Shown here piece by piece: positions 9,222-18,358 of a DNA stretch of 64,000 bases. Every line of letters begins with the position of its first letter. Positions within the stretch are counted from its first letter, which is position 1. A program made the translations under genes and the position numbers. The stretch covers positions 1-64,000 of the forward strand of contig JADJEQ010000011.1 of assembly GCA_016709025.1 (NCBI GenBank), given 5' to 3'. A model generated the notes under the pieces. The model was not told the DNA's origin and made no database searches. It was given only the letters and a program-made list of their open reading frames with translations. Source of the stretch: Bacteroidales bacterium. Lineage in GTDB: Bacteria; Bacteroidota; Bacteroidia; Bacteroidales; Lentimicrobiaceae.

Positions 9222-11816
9222 TTAAGGTTGATAACCTGAGAAAAACTGAAAACGAACTACTTTTTTAAATATCCGGCGAATGCGACTCCTCTTCTTCGGC
9301 AGGTCGCCCAACACTGTTTCTATTACTGGTATATCAACACCATTTAGCACAAACTGGGGTTCATCCGGAGTTAGTTTCATTATATTTTCCAGGGCACTTT
9401 TATCGGCTTCGGACCATACATGATTTGCCCGGCAAACCAAAACTGACAAGGCTGCAGATTTAATCAGATCTATTGGGTATGGATAAGAAAGCAGATTGGG
9501 AATTTCAAGTAAAACATAATCTGGTTTGTTATTAGTGATATTCTGGCTAACATGTATTAGATCCTTATATGTGTTTGCTGAAAAATATTGGGAATCAATA
9601 TTGTAAAACGTGTGCTCTTCAATGTCAAGCACTTCAGCTGGGTTACCAAGAAACGGACTATCATAGTCAACCCGGATATCAGGGTACCCTAAAAGACGGC
9701 TAAGTAGAAGGCCCCGATTTTTTTTGCTTATTTTCTCTTCGGTTTTAACTTCCGGTGCCTCTTCTGAATATCCAGTTTGAGAAACTTCCATGAGATGCAG
9801 CGATTCTTTCGAATAGTTCAGCACAAGCACTTTCTTTCCTTGTTTTTTAAGTTTCTGGGCGATGTTGCTGCAAAGCACAGTTTTACCTTCATTTTTCAGG
9901 GTGCTAAAAAAAACAAGTGTTTTAGGTTCTTCTCCAACACTTTTGGGTAAGAGTCCTATATGTTGAATTATAATTTCGAGCAGGCGATTAGCTACAAAAG
10001 GAAAATTCAGGGTACCTGTTTTCAGGAAAACTTTTGGGAATATGCCGAGGGCCTTTAATTTTAAAACACCAGCTGCTTTTTTGGGGTTCTTCATGGTACC
10101 ATCAAAATACTCCATCGCAACAATTATACCCAGAACAATTATAAATCCGAAAACCGCAGCTACCATAACCAGCAAACTTCGTTTGGTAGGATTTGGAGAT
10201 AATGGAAAGAAAGGAGGATCGACTGCTTTGATACTGGCAGAAAGTTCGGCATCCTGCATCTTTAGCTTGGCCATATTCAAGCCATGTAATAATTCCAGGA
10301 ATTCCTGTTCAGAAACATTTATTTCCCGCTCTATACGCTTGATATTTGCACCTGCCGGCGCATAAATAGCATATTGTTTCTGAAAATCAATTATCCGGTC
10401 GCCCAGCACAGCCAAACCGGCTTTGAGATCTTCATACTGGATCACATTTTTCAACCAATCATTGAGTAAGTTGGTGATATGTAAACCCTCAGTTGTATTG
10501 TTAAAATTATACAGACTATTTATTGATTGCTTTAATTCATCCTTTAACTTTTCAGCTCTTATTTTGTATTTAACAAGTGACTGATTGTCAATAGAATCTG
10601 TCTCATTGGAATTGTTTATTGTTTCAATGGTGGCTATTTTCGAATTAATATCTGCCAATTGATTTCTTTTTTCTACAATTGAGGCATTATTTAACTGAAT
10701 TTGCTGTTGGTTCCCGAGCTTTTCCTCAATCCGCCTGATGGCAGCCTGATTACCGGCAAGCTTTATGCGCATTTCATGGTAACTAACATCAAGGTTCTCT
10801 TTTACAATGGCCACGGCTTTACTTTGCTCATAGTAGTTGATGATATTTTGATCCTTGTTGAATTTTAATAGTTTATCTTCGCCCAATCTCAGCCGGATTG
10901 AAGCCTGGTGAACCTGGTACTGGAAGTATTTAACTACTGCATCCGACCTGTTCTCCTTTATATTCTTATAGTTTTTGATACAAACATCTGTAAAAAATAC
11001 CAGCGTTTGTTTGCAGATACCCGGATCATTGGAATCATAATTCAACTTTACCAGATCACTGTTACCAATCCTTTTTACAGTCAATTTTGAAATTGCATTT
11101 AATGAATAATGCGGGTGTTTATAATTCAACAACTTATACACAAAATTGGTGTCACTACCTGCCATATAATCCTTAAGATTCTGAACAGTCTTTTCATAGA
11201 CTTCTTCATTCATTGATGCAGGTAAAGCATCTGAAGCGGAAGTTGAGTCAAGTGAACTAAAGGAGAAATCCTTTTGAACCTGCGTAGAATCAAAATTCAA
11301 TGTGTCGTTAGGATTGGTTTCATCATTGGTATTTTCAGGGTTTCTAATTTCTTTACCATTATCAAGGTTTCCCGGAAGTTTGTTAACTGTTTTTTTTATA
11401 TCGCTTTTAGCTGGTTTGGAAGTTTGACCTGATTTGCGCGCAATAAGTTTCTCAATATGTTTTGGTGTAATTTGGCGTAAAGCAATAAATGACTGGCGTG
11501 AAATATATTTAGGATCATATTGGTCCATCAAAAGGTGCATGGCCAACAGCCTGATCGCGACTTCCTGCTGTGTTTCACGTGACTTGATTACATTGATCAG
11601 GTTATCGAATGCAGTATTGGTAGCAAAAAAACTCAACGACTTATCCATCTCAACGGTCGACCCTGATGCAATCCCTGTGTATAAGGTAGTTTCAGAAGAA
11701 TAGATCAGAACAGGCTTCTGTGTCATATAATATACCAGTGAAGCCATTATTACCGGGGTAATCAGCAACAGAACCAGATGCTTTTTGAGCAGTCGTAAAA
11801 GGTCAATTATATTCAT
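9222..11816 (-). CDS. Polysaccharide co-polymerase (Wzz/GumC family) with a degenerate BY-kinase domain
   Basis: An inner-membrane chain-length regulator. From the ATG at 11816 (MNIIDLLRLLKKH) there is a first membrane helix, LLLITPVIMASLVYYM. A long periplasmic region follows, with a low-complexity Ser/Asp/Asn stretch and coiled coils, then the second helix (RSLLVMVAAVFGFIIVLGIIVAM) preceded by the conserved PPFFPLSPNPTKR. The cytoplasmic C-terminal third is a BY-kinase-like ATPase. Its P-loop reads STLKNEGKTVLCSNIA, where active kinases have GEGKS/T, and no tyrosine cluster is visible at the tail (one Tyr near the end), so autophosphorylation is doubtful. A start at 11858 is possible, but the internal ATG fits the family and overlaps the upstream outer-membrane gene by 14 bases, indicating coupling. 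Confidence 0.88.
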   Translation of the reverse strand: MNIIDLLRLLKKHLVLLLITPVIMASLVYYMTQKPVLIYSSETTLYTGIASGSTVEMDKSLSFFATNTAFDNLINVIKSRETQQEVAIRLLAMHLLMDQYDPKYISRQSFIALRQITPKHIEKLIARKSGQTSKPAKSDIKKTVNKLPGNLDNGKEIRNPENTNDETNPNDTLNFDSTQVQKDFSFSSLDSTSASDALPASMNEEVYEKTVQNLKDYMAGSDTNFVYKLLNYKHPHYSLNAISKLTVKRIGNSDLVKLNYDSNDPGICKQTLVFFTDVCIKNYKNIKENRSDAVVKYFQYQVHQASIRLRLGEDKLLKFNKDQNIINYYEQSKAVAIVKENLDVSYHEMRIKLAGNQAAIRRIEEKLGNQQQIQLNNASIVEKRNQLADINSKIATIETINNSNETDSIDNQSLVKYKIRAEKLKDELKQSINSLYNFNNTTEGLHITNLLNDWLKNVIQYEDLKAGLAVLGDRIIDFQKQYAIYAPAGANIKRIEREINVSEQEFLELLHGLNMAKLKMQDAELSASIKAVDPPFFPLSPNPTKRSLLVMVAAVFGFIIVLGIIVAMEYFDGTMKNPKKAAGVLKLKALGIFPKVFLKTGTLNFPFVANRLLEIIIQHIGLLPKSVGEEPKTLVFFSTLKNEGKTVLCSNIAQKLKKQGKKVLVLNYSKESLHLMEVSQTGYSEEAPEVKTEEKISKKNRGLLLSRLLGYPDIRVDYDSPFLGNPAEVLDIEEHTFYNIDSQYFSANTYKDLIHVSQNITNNKPDYVLLEIPNLLSYPYPIDLIKSAALSVLVCRANHVWSEADKSALENIMKLTPDEPQFVLNGVDIPVIETVLGDLPKKRSRIRRIFKKVVRFQFFSGYQP

Positions 11817-12573
11817 TGTTACCTGGTGAGGTTCTAAAAAGATTAAACTTAAATCCAACTATTTCTTCCAAAATCATATATGTATTCATAAACTCAATCC
11901 GGGACCTTTCATAATCAATTTCTGAATCAGAAACGTTTGTACATAACTGTGTATATTCAGATAAAGGTATTACTCCATTTACGAATTGTGTTTCTCCCAT
12001 TTGCATACTTACCTTTATTGATTCTAACTTCTTTAGCTTTAAAACCAATAAACGTTGATTGAGAATTAATTGATTAAATTGATAAATAACCAACTGACGC
12101 AATTCTTTTTGCTGTTGCTCAACCATACTCCGGGCCTGATCAATTTCAGGTTTTGCCACTCTGAGTTGATTATTCCTGTCGACAATGGTGAAAATGGGCA
12201 AACTAATATAAAATGAAGCACTGTAGTGAGTCTGGTTGTTAAAAGTAGCTATAGGAGCAGGATCTATAGAACCCGTTGAAATAGATGAGTAATTATACAT
12301 ATTACCATATCCTGTGTTTGCCTGTACACCCAGATTTTTGGTCCACTCAACACGTTTCGATCTCAGTCTGTATTCATTAATGATCAATTGCTGATCTCTG
12401 ACCTGAATCAAGGGTTATTAGAAATTGCGGAATCAATCAATACTTCGAGGGAGGTAAACTGGAACTTATGTCATCTTTTAATGGATCAAAAAGGCTACTT
12501 TCCTGTGAATAAACATCGTTGCTTAAACTCAAATTCAGAAAAGGCAGAAAGGCAAAAAAATCAGAATTCTCAT
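11803..12573 (-). pseudogene. TolC-family outer-membrane factor, frame broken three times
   Basis: The longest open piece (12411-11803) is the C-terminal part of a TolC-type barrel/coiled-coil protein (YSASFYISLPIFTIVDRNNQLRVAKPEIDQARSMVEQ and following helices). Upstream, reverse-strand reading recovers the rest. ATG at 12573 begins a signal peptide, MRILIFFAFLPFLNLSLS, if one T is added to a seven-T run. LPPLEVLIDSAISNNP appears if one C is added to CCC, and it joins to LIQVRDQQLIINEY if one T is added near 12412. All three repairs add a base to a homopolymer, so the intact gene probably encodes about 256 residues. It would form the outer-membrane exit of the polysaccharide or a linked efflux route. 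It overlaps the start of the co-polymerase gene, so the two are translationally coupled. Confidence 0.78.
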
Positions 12574-13005
12574 ATTTTGGTGTAAATATACTGACATTGT
12601 GACGTTGAACTTTACAATTTGAATGTTGAACAATGGGTTGATTTTTTTATGCTCCTCAAATTCTATGAAAACATTATGTCCGCTTCAATTTCCTTCGGCC
12701 AATAAAGGATTCATTTTAATCAGAGTCAAGGAAGCCATGTTTTATTCCCATTAATTTCTGATTTGTTGTAGTTATGTGTTAGAAACCATTTTACCTTAAA
12801 AACCGGATCCTGAGATTTACAATCAAATATTTGCAAATTTTAACATCAGGATTAAAAATTTGGAAAAACAAATCCGGATTTCATAACAGTAAAATCATTA
12901 AAGACTCTTTCACTTTACTTTAAAATCAGCCCTTTCAAACTCATAAGTCAATAGTATTTATTCCAAATGCAATTAAAAGTAATTTCTTTTTTGCAATCCA
13001 ACCGG
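12574..13005. other. AT-rich intergenic region
   Basis: About 430 bases between two reverse-strand genes. It must contain the promoter of the polysaccharide export operon and the 3' region of the lipoprotein gene. I see no coding sequence with family resemblance, no clear hairpin followed by a T run, and no repeat. Confidence 0.5.
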
Positions 13006-15063
13006 TTAGTTTTGTGAATAAATCTTATTGTTATCCCGATACCCATTCATGTTCTTGAACCAATCTTTATTCTGGGTTCCCGAGCTTGTGGCCCAGGTTC
13101 CAAAATGAATAAAAGCTGAGTTTACCTGAACCTCTTCAATGGTATAGTCATAAGAATCTACCACATTCATTGCCCACGGCAGGTTGTCAACTGATTTGTA
13201 GTAACGTCCGGAATTGGGATTGCTGTTATCATTTCTGGTTCCAAAAAATGACTCATCTACCAGGTCCGTTGGAACACAATCAGGTAGATGGATTTCATGT
13301 CCTCTGTCGTAATTCACAAAAATAAACGGATTATAAGGAGCCTAATCCAACTTCAGAACTACTCAAAGGATTTGAAAAGATGATTTCCATTTCAACAGTA
13401 ACTGGGTCGCCTGTTTTTCCACCAGGAACTGTATTAACTGGTGCCATCCCGTTTGGGTTTTCGCCGGTGACATTGTTAAACAATGAAAATGCTTTATCAA
13501 ACGCAATAAAGACAGCCTTAGACTGACCTGCTTCCATTCCATTTGGATCCAGGGAAATGTAGTTCTTCACGAGATGCGTTCCGGTAACACTTTCAACAGC
13601 CCCGGCCATCGTATTATCCAGCTGGAAACCAAAACCGGCATTCAGATTTGCTCCTGCTGCTATGGGAATGAAGGAGGGGTTTATCTGAACAATCTCATTG
13701 TTACCATTGGATATCTGGGTAAATTTATATTTTACCACAAGATCATTGAAATCGTAATCACCTGTTGAGGGCCAAAGATCTTCATAAGCCAGTGTTCCAT
13801 AAGTAGATTCGCCCGGAAAATAGCTGATAAATGCCCTTGCGGGATCGGTGGGGAATTCATCAAAAGTGTCGGGAACTCCATCGTTGTCTGTATCAGGGTT
13901 CAGATATGTTATCAAAGGCATAGAAGTATATTGAATCGCTTCAACCGGATTGGCCGTTACATAAAAATTGCATCATTAAAATCATTGTCAGCACCATTAT
14001 CCCTTCGCATATCTTCAAAACCCATCAGGACAATATTCCGGCCAGGGTCGAGTAATTGCACTGTATGCTGCTTCAGACTTGAGTTACTCTCAGGATTGAG
14101 CCAGGTATCTGAGAAAAAAGTGGTAGCGTTGGGATTCACCGTGCCATTGTATGCATTTTGCAGAATAGCCCAGCCAATTTTAGTATCTGCCGGAAATCGG
14201 CCTATCAGGACTTTATTACCGGAAACCAATCCACCTCCACTTCCCTGAAATGAAACATTCGGGAAGATAACATTAATTACACTGATATTATTTACAGTTG
14301 CAGGAGGATTATTGACATCATAGGTATAGAAGCCCAGCACATTCTTATATCCGGCACCTTCATGTACAAATGTTACCCAAACGTCAGATTCCTGTGTAAT
14401 GGTTAATGATGTCTGGTTTTGGGTATCCAGGTATTCAGGATTGTATTGCGGTACCGGCCTTTTTTCGGGTAAAGATGCATTTACATCATTCAGGAGGTCC
14501 TGACCGATGGGATCGTTTGAGGGTTCAAGGTAATTGGGGACCCCCTGATTGTTGTAAGTACCCAGATACCAAGCGGAACTCCCGCAGTGCTTTTTAATGC
14601 AGATTTATAACGGATAGCGATGATTTTACATTCAATGACTTTTGAGCTCCTCCGTAATTTGCAGAAAATGAATTTCCATCAACCTTGACATATTTTTCAA
14701 ATGGAAATCCAATGAAGCGGGTGGTAATTACAACCTTTTCCAGGTAGTCAGGCAAAGATATTTTCCCGAAAACACACCTTCTGAATTGGTGCCGCCGCTG
14801 GTCATTAAAACTCCTCCTGAATCAGGATGTGCTGTGTAAATATCAAACCTGACTGCCTGAATCGGAGAATTCAGATTATCAAAGGCAGTGATTGAAAATG
14901 ATTTTTCTGCAGTCGTTTCAAAATTAAAATTTTCCGCAATTTGTAAATTCTCAAAACTTACAGAATTCTCAGGATTCTCAGGGTTCAAGTCCTTAATACA
15001 TGATAACAAACCCATCGAAATTAATAAAATTCCTGAAATTAGTAATCTATTTGACCTTATCAT
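13006..15063 (-). pseudogene. Secreted LruC-domain lipoprotein with DUF4114-type domain, frame broken several times
   Basis: Five reverse-strand segments join into one surface lipoprotein of about 680 residues. The N-terminus is a lipoprotein signal (LLISGILLISMGLLSC, lipid-accepting Cys22). A beta-rich Ig-like domain follows (FSITAFDNLNSPIQAVRFDI). The middle part GTYNNQGVPNYLEPSNDPIG leads to a DUF4114-like segment with many acidic residues (GFEDMRRDNGADNDFNDAIF). A calcium-type linker, DTDNDGVPDTFDEFPTDPARA, precedes the LruC domain (EDLWPSTGDYDFNDLVVKY to the tail PWAMNVVDSYDYT). Breaks lie near 14740, 14600, 13940 and 13325. LruC proteins are common secreted Bacteroidota proteins of unknown function; the acidic motifs suggest calcium binding. 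It is monocistronic, with AT-rich DNA on both sides. Confidence 0.82.
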
Positions 15064-15297
15064 TTTTTCATTTTTGTCTGATAAAACTATTATTAATCAT
15101 TAAAACGCTTAAAAATAACCCTGTTTGGCTAATTTTTATATTCAATGTAATAATTTGATACCATTATTCGCAAATGGACATATATCTTATTAGGACTGAT
15201 AATCCATAATAGGAATAGACTATTTTCTTCGGTTTACCACAGCGATTCATAAGCTTGGATTACCTTCTGTATTTTTACACTTTAATACATCTGCTTT

Positions 15298-16137
15298 ATG
15301 AACGCACTGCACTTATCGCACCTGACATTTTTAGCCATTAAAGCAGCCATTGCTGCTGGTGAAAAGATAAATGAAATATATCACGGAGAGTATGCAACTA
15401 CTTATAAAGCCGATCAAAGTCCGTTAACAACCGCTGATGTTAAAGCACATGAAACAATTGTAGATTTCCTGAAAGAAACTGACATTCCGATTCTCAGCGA
15501 AGAAGGCCGGAATATCAATTGGGATGAACGGCGCAAATGGCACTATTTCTGGCTGGTTGATCCCCTGGATGGGACGAAGGAGTTTATTAACCGGAATGGG
15601 GAATTCACTGTTAATATTGCACTGGTTGCCGGGCACTCCCCTGTTATAGGTGTTATTTATGTACCTGCTACAGGTATGCTCTATTTTGGCAATCCTGAAA
15701 TTGGATCCTGGTGTGCTGATGGTTCTTTAGCTCCACTTGTTAATAAGTCCGGATCGTTGGAATTGTTGCTTGAAAAATGCAAAAAACTTCCACTCACGGC
15801 CGACAATTCCACAATTACCATACTTGCCAGTCGTTCTCACCTTTCGCCTGAAACCCAGGAAATACTCGAAAAAATAAAAGAGAAATATCCGGATTGTCAA
15901 ATCACCAATGCAGGAAGTTCACTCAAATTTTGCCTGATGGCCGAAGGCAATGCACAGTATTACCCCCGGTTTGGACCTACAATGGAATGGGATACTGCCG
16001 CCGGTCATGCCATCGCCTCATTGGCAGGTGTCTGCGTAAAATCATGGCCTGAACTCCTCCCATTGGAATATAACAAGGAGAACCTTGTTAATCCCTGGTT
16101 TATTGCATATAAAGAAGGATTAACGGATTTTAGCTGA
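15298..16137 (+). CDS. cysQ: 3'(2'),5'-bisphosphate nucleotidase CysQ
   Basis: A magnesium-dependent, lithium-sensitive type phosphatase of the inositol monophosphatase superfamily. It removes the 3'-phosphate from PAP, a by-product of sulfate assimilation and sulfotransfer, in the cytoplasm. Metal-site residues are visible as SEEG (67-70) and DPLDGTKEF (88-96), and the family C-terminal motif as EWDTAAGHAI. Substrate recognition GSSLKFCLMAEG is also typical of CysQ. The length of 279 residues is normal. ATG at 15298 is the only sensible start. It lies alone with a 234-base upstream gap and a downstream GT2 gene in the same direction. No sulfate-assimilation genes are nearby. Confidence 0.93.
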   Translation: MNALHLSHLTFLAIKAAIAAGEKINEIYHGEYATTYKADQSPLTTADVKAHETIVDFLKETDIPILSEEGRNINWDERRKWHYFWLVDPLDGTKEFINRNGEFTVNIALVAGHSPVIGVIYVPATGMLYFGNPEIGSWCADGSLAPLVNKSGSLELLLEKCKKLPLTADNSTITILASRSHLSPETQEILEKIKEKYPDCQITNAGSSLKFCLMAEGNAQYYPRFGPTMEWDTAAGHAIASLAGVCVKSWPELLPLEYNKENLVNPWFIAYKEGLTDFS

Positions 16138-16200
16138 TTTAACCTGTTACTTATAAGCAATTTTGGAATCAACTTCATGTAACTGAAATTGATAAACAAA

Positions 16201-17385
16201 ATGACAGCAATCATCATTTTCTTTTGGATCTTGATATTCATAGTCTTTTATGCCTATGCGGGTTATGGTATTGTACTCTATGCACTTGTAAAACTGAAAC
16301 GGATCATGTTTAGCAAAGCAATCAGGCATAACCCTGATTTTGAGCCGGAAGTAACCCTGTTTGTGGCAGCTTACAATGAAAAGGATTTTATAAAAGCAAA
16401 AGTAGAGAACTCACTTGCACTCGATTATCCGGAGAATAAATTGAAATTGGTATGGGTTACCGATGGCTCTGACGATGGTACACCTGAATTGTTGAAGTCA
16501 CACCCCCGTTTGGAAGTGTATCACCAGCCAGAAAGAGCAGGTAAAATCGGGGCCATGAACAGAGGCATGAAACTGGTAAATACACCCATTGTAATTTTTA
16601 CTGATGCCAACACAATGCTCAATCCTGAGGCCATCAGGAATATTGTACGGCACTATGCTGACCCAAAAGTAGGCGGAGTAGCCGGTGAAAAAAGGATTGC
16701 TAAAAAAGACAAAGATGCTGCAGCCGGCGCCGGCGAGGGAATTTACTGGAAGTATGAATCAGCGTTGAAAAGACTGGATTCTGAATTGTATTCAGTTGTA
16801 GGAGCCGCCGGAGAACTATTCTCGGTGAGGACTGCATTGTTTCACGATGTTGAGAAAGATACCCTTCTGGATGACTTTATACTCACCATGCGCATCACAC
16901 AGCAGGGTTATATCGTAAAATACGAACCTGAAGCCAACGCTACTGAAACTTCTTCAGCCAATGTAGAAGAAGAACTGAAACGAAAAGTGAGAATTTCGGC
17001 CGGAGGCCTGCAGAGTGTAGTCAGATTAAAATCATTGCTGAATATTTTTAAATACAAAACCCTTTCGTGGCAGTATATTTCGCACAGGGTACTGCGATGG
17101 ACACTTGCTCCGCTTGCACTTCCCTTTATTTTTATTCTTAATCTTATCATTGCAATGGAAAAAGGATTGTTTGTTCCCGGGTTTTACACATTGCTATTCT
17201 GGGGCCAGGTGGTATTTTACATTGCTGCACTGGCTGGCTGGTACCTCGAAAACCGCAAACTGAAAGTGAAAGTGCTGTTTGTGCCTTATTATTTCTTTAT
17301 CATGAACCTTTCTGTATATCTGGGATTCCGGCGATTTATCAAAGGAAGGCAGACAGTTAACTGGGAGCGGGCGAAAAGGGCCTGA
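16201..17385 (+). CDS. Membrane-bound family 2 glycosyltransferase
   Basis: A processive-type or membrane-anchored GT2 enzyme. A first membrane helix (MTAIIIFFWILIFIVFYAYAGYGIVLYALV) precedes a catalytic domain with EVTLFVAAYNEKDFI, LVWVTDGSDDGT, the metal site FTDANTMLN, and the acceptor motif DDFILTMRITQQG. Three further hydrophobic segments close the protein. The typical QxxRW is replaced by a KRKVRISAGGLQ segment. The start at ATG 16201 is preferred over a TTG four codons earlier, because it gives a clean first helix. It resembles enzymes of exopolysaccharide or poly-N-acetylglucosamine type synthesis, but the product cannot be deduced. A strong bidirectional terminator follows. Confidence 0.87.
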   Translation: MTAIIIFFWILIFIVFYAYAGYGIVLYALVKLKRIMFSKAIRHNPDFEPEVTLFVAAYNEKDFIKAKVENSLALDYPENKLKLVWVTDGSDDGTPELLKSHPRLEVYHQPERAGKIGAMNRGMKLVNTPIVIFTDANTMLNPEAIRNIVRHYADPKVGGVAGEKRIAKKDKDAAAGAGEGIYWKYESALKRLDSELYSVVGAAGELFSVRTALFHDVEKDTLLDDFILTMRITQQGYIVKYEPEANATETSSANVEEELKRKVRISAGGLQSVVRLKSLLNIFKYKTLSWQYISHRVLRWTLAPLALPFIFILNLIIAMEKGLFVPGFYTLLFWGQVVFYIAALAGWYLENRKLKVKVLFVPYYFFIMNLSVYLGFRRFIKGRQTVNWERAKRA

Positions 17386-17448
17386 TTTTCACCACCTTCA
17401 ATTCAATCAGAAGTAATTTTAAACTGATTATTTCAGACATTATAAAGA

Positions 17449-17473
17449 AAAGGCTACCTCACGGGTAGCCTTT
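17449..17473. terminator. Bidirectional Rho-independent terminator
   Basis: A perfect 10-bp stem AAAGGCTACC / GGTAGCCTTT with a 5-base loop lies between the convergent GT2 and fabG genes. The stem is flanked by A-rich sequence on one side and T-rich sequence on the other, so it can end transcription from both. Confidence 0.85.
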
Positions 17474-17515
17474 ATCTATTAACAAAATGACAAGCCGATC
17501 TTTGAATCTGCGATA

Positions 17516-18262
17516 TTACATCTGCATACCGCCACAAACACTGATGACCTGACCTGTAACATAAGAAGATAAGTCAGAAGCCAGAAACAGGCTTACATCG
17601 GCAACATCTTCCGGTTTACCACCACGTTTAAGCGGTATACCCTCGATCCATGTTTTACGGACATCATCGGGAAGTTTGGCAGTCATATCGGTTTCGATGA
17701 AACCAGGTGCAATGGCATTGCACCGGATGCTGCGTGAACCAAGTTCCTGTGCCATTGATTTGGTAAAACCTATCAAACCTGCTTTTGAAGCTGAATAGTT
17801 GGACTGACCGGCATTACCTCCAACACCAACTACAGAACTCATGTTGATGATTGACCCTGAGCGTTGCTTCAACATTACCTTTTGTACAGCTTTGGTCATG
17901 TTGAATACTGATTTCAGGTTAACTTTAATAACCAGGTCCCAGTCAGCTTCGGTCATGCGCATGAGCAAATTATCACGGGTAATACCGGCATTGTTTACCA
18001 ATATGTCAATTCGCCCGAATTCAGCAGCAACAGCAGTTATGAGGTTTTCACTACCATCAAAAGAGCTTGCATCGCTGGCATAACCCTTGGCTTTAATGCC
18101 AAAAGCGGCAAGCTCAGCTTCCAGAGCTTCGGCAACAGCGTCGTAATTAAGATCAGAAAATGCTACATTGGCCCCTTCTGAGGCAAATTTCAGGGCAATG
18201 GCCTTCCCTATTCCCCGCGCTCCGCCGGTAATCAAGGCTGTTTTTCCTTCTAAAAGTTTCAT
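17516..18262 (-). CDS. fabG: 3-oxoacyl-[acyl-carrier-protein] reductase FabG
   Basis: A classical NADPH-dependent short-chain dehydrogenase of 248 residues that reduces 3-oxoacyl-ACP in fatty acid elongation. The cofactor motif TGGARGIG is at residues 12-19, NNAG at 90-93, and the catalytic residues are Ser143 (MSSVVG), Tyr156 and Lys160 (YSASK). The C-terminal CGGM is characteristic of FabG. ATG at 18262 is followed by the expected MKLLEGKTALITGG. It lies 96 bases after the glycogen synthase-phosphorylase gene in the same direction and may be read from the same transcript, although no functional link is evident. Other SDRs can mimic FabG, so the fatty-acid role is likely, not proven. Confidence 0.92.
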   Translation of the reverse strand: MKLLEGKTALITGGARGIGKAIALKFASEGANVAFSDLNYDAVAEALEAELAAFGIKAKGYASDASSFDGSENLITAVAAEFGRIDILVNNAGITRDNLLMRMTEADWDLVIKVNLKSVFNMTKAVQKVMLKQRSGSIINMSSVVGVGGNAGQSNYSASKAGLIGFTKSMAQELGSRSIRCNAIAPGFIETDMTAKLPDDVRKTWIEGIPLKRGGKPEDVADVSLFLASDLSSYVTGQVISVCGGMQM

Positions 18263-18358
18263 TTTATCGTTTTTAGGTTAGACTTTAAAAACTTTTCTTT
18301 CGATTGTCAGTCAGTATTTAATATGGTTGGTGTTTCAACCTTAATGAAGGACAATTTA

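Noticed and set aside
11803..12411. A naturally short TolC fragment starting at a TTG at 12411
   Set aside because: The upstream sequence encodes the missing signal peptide and first helices once three single bases are restored, so the short form is an artefact of broken frames.
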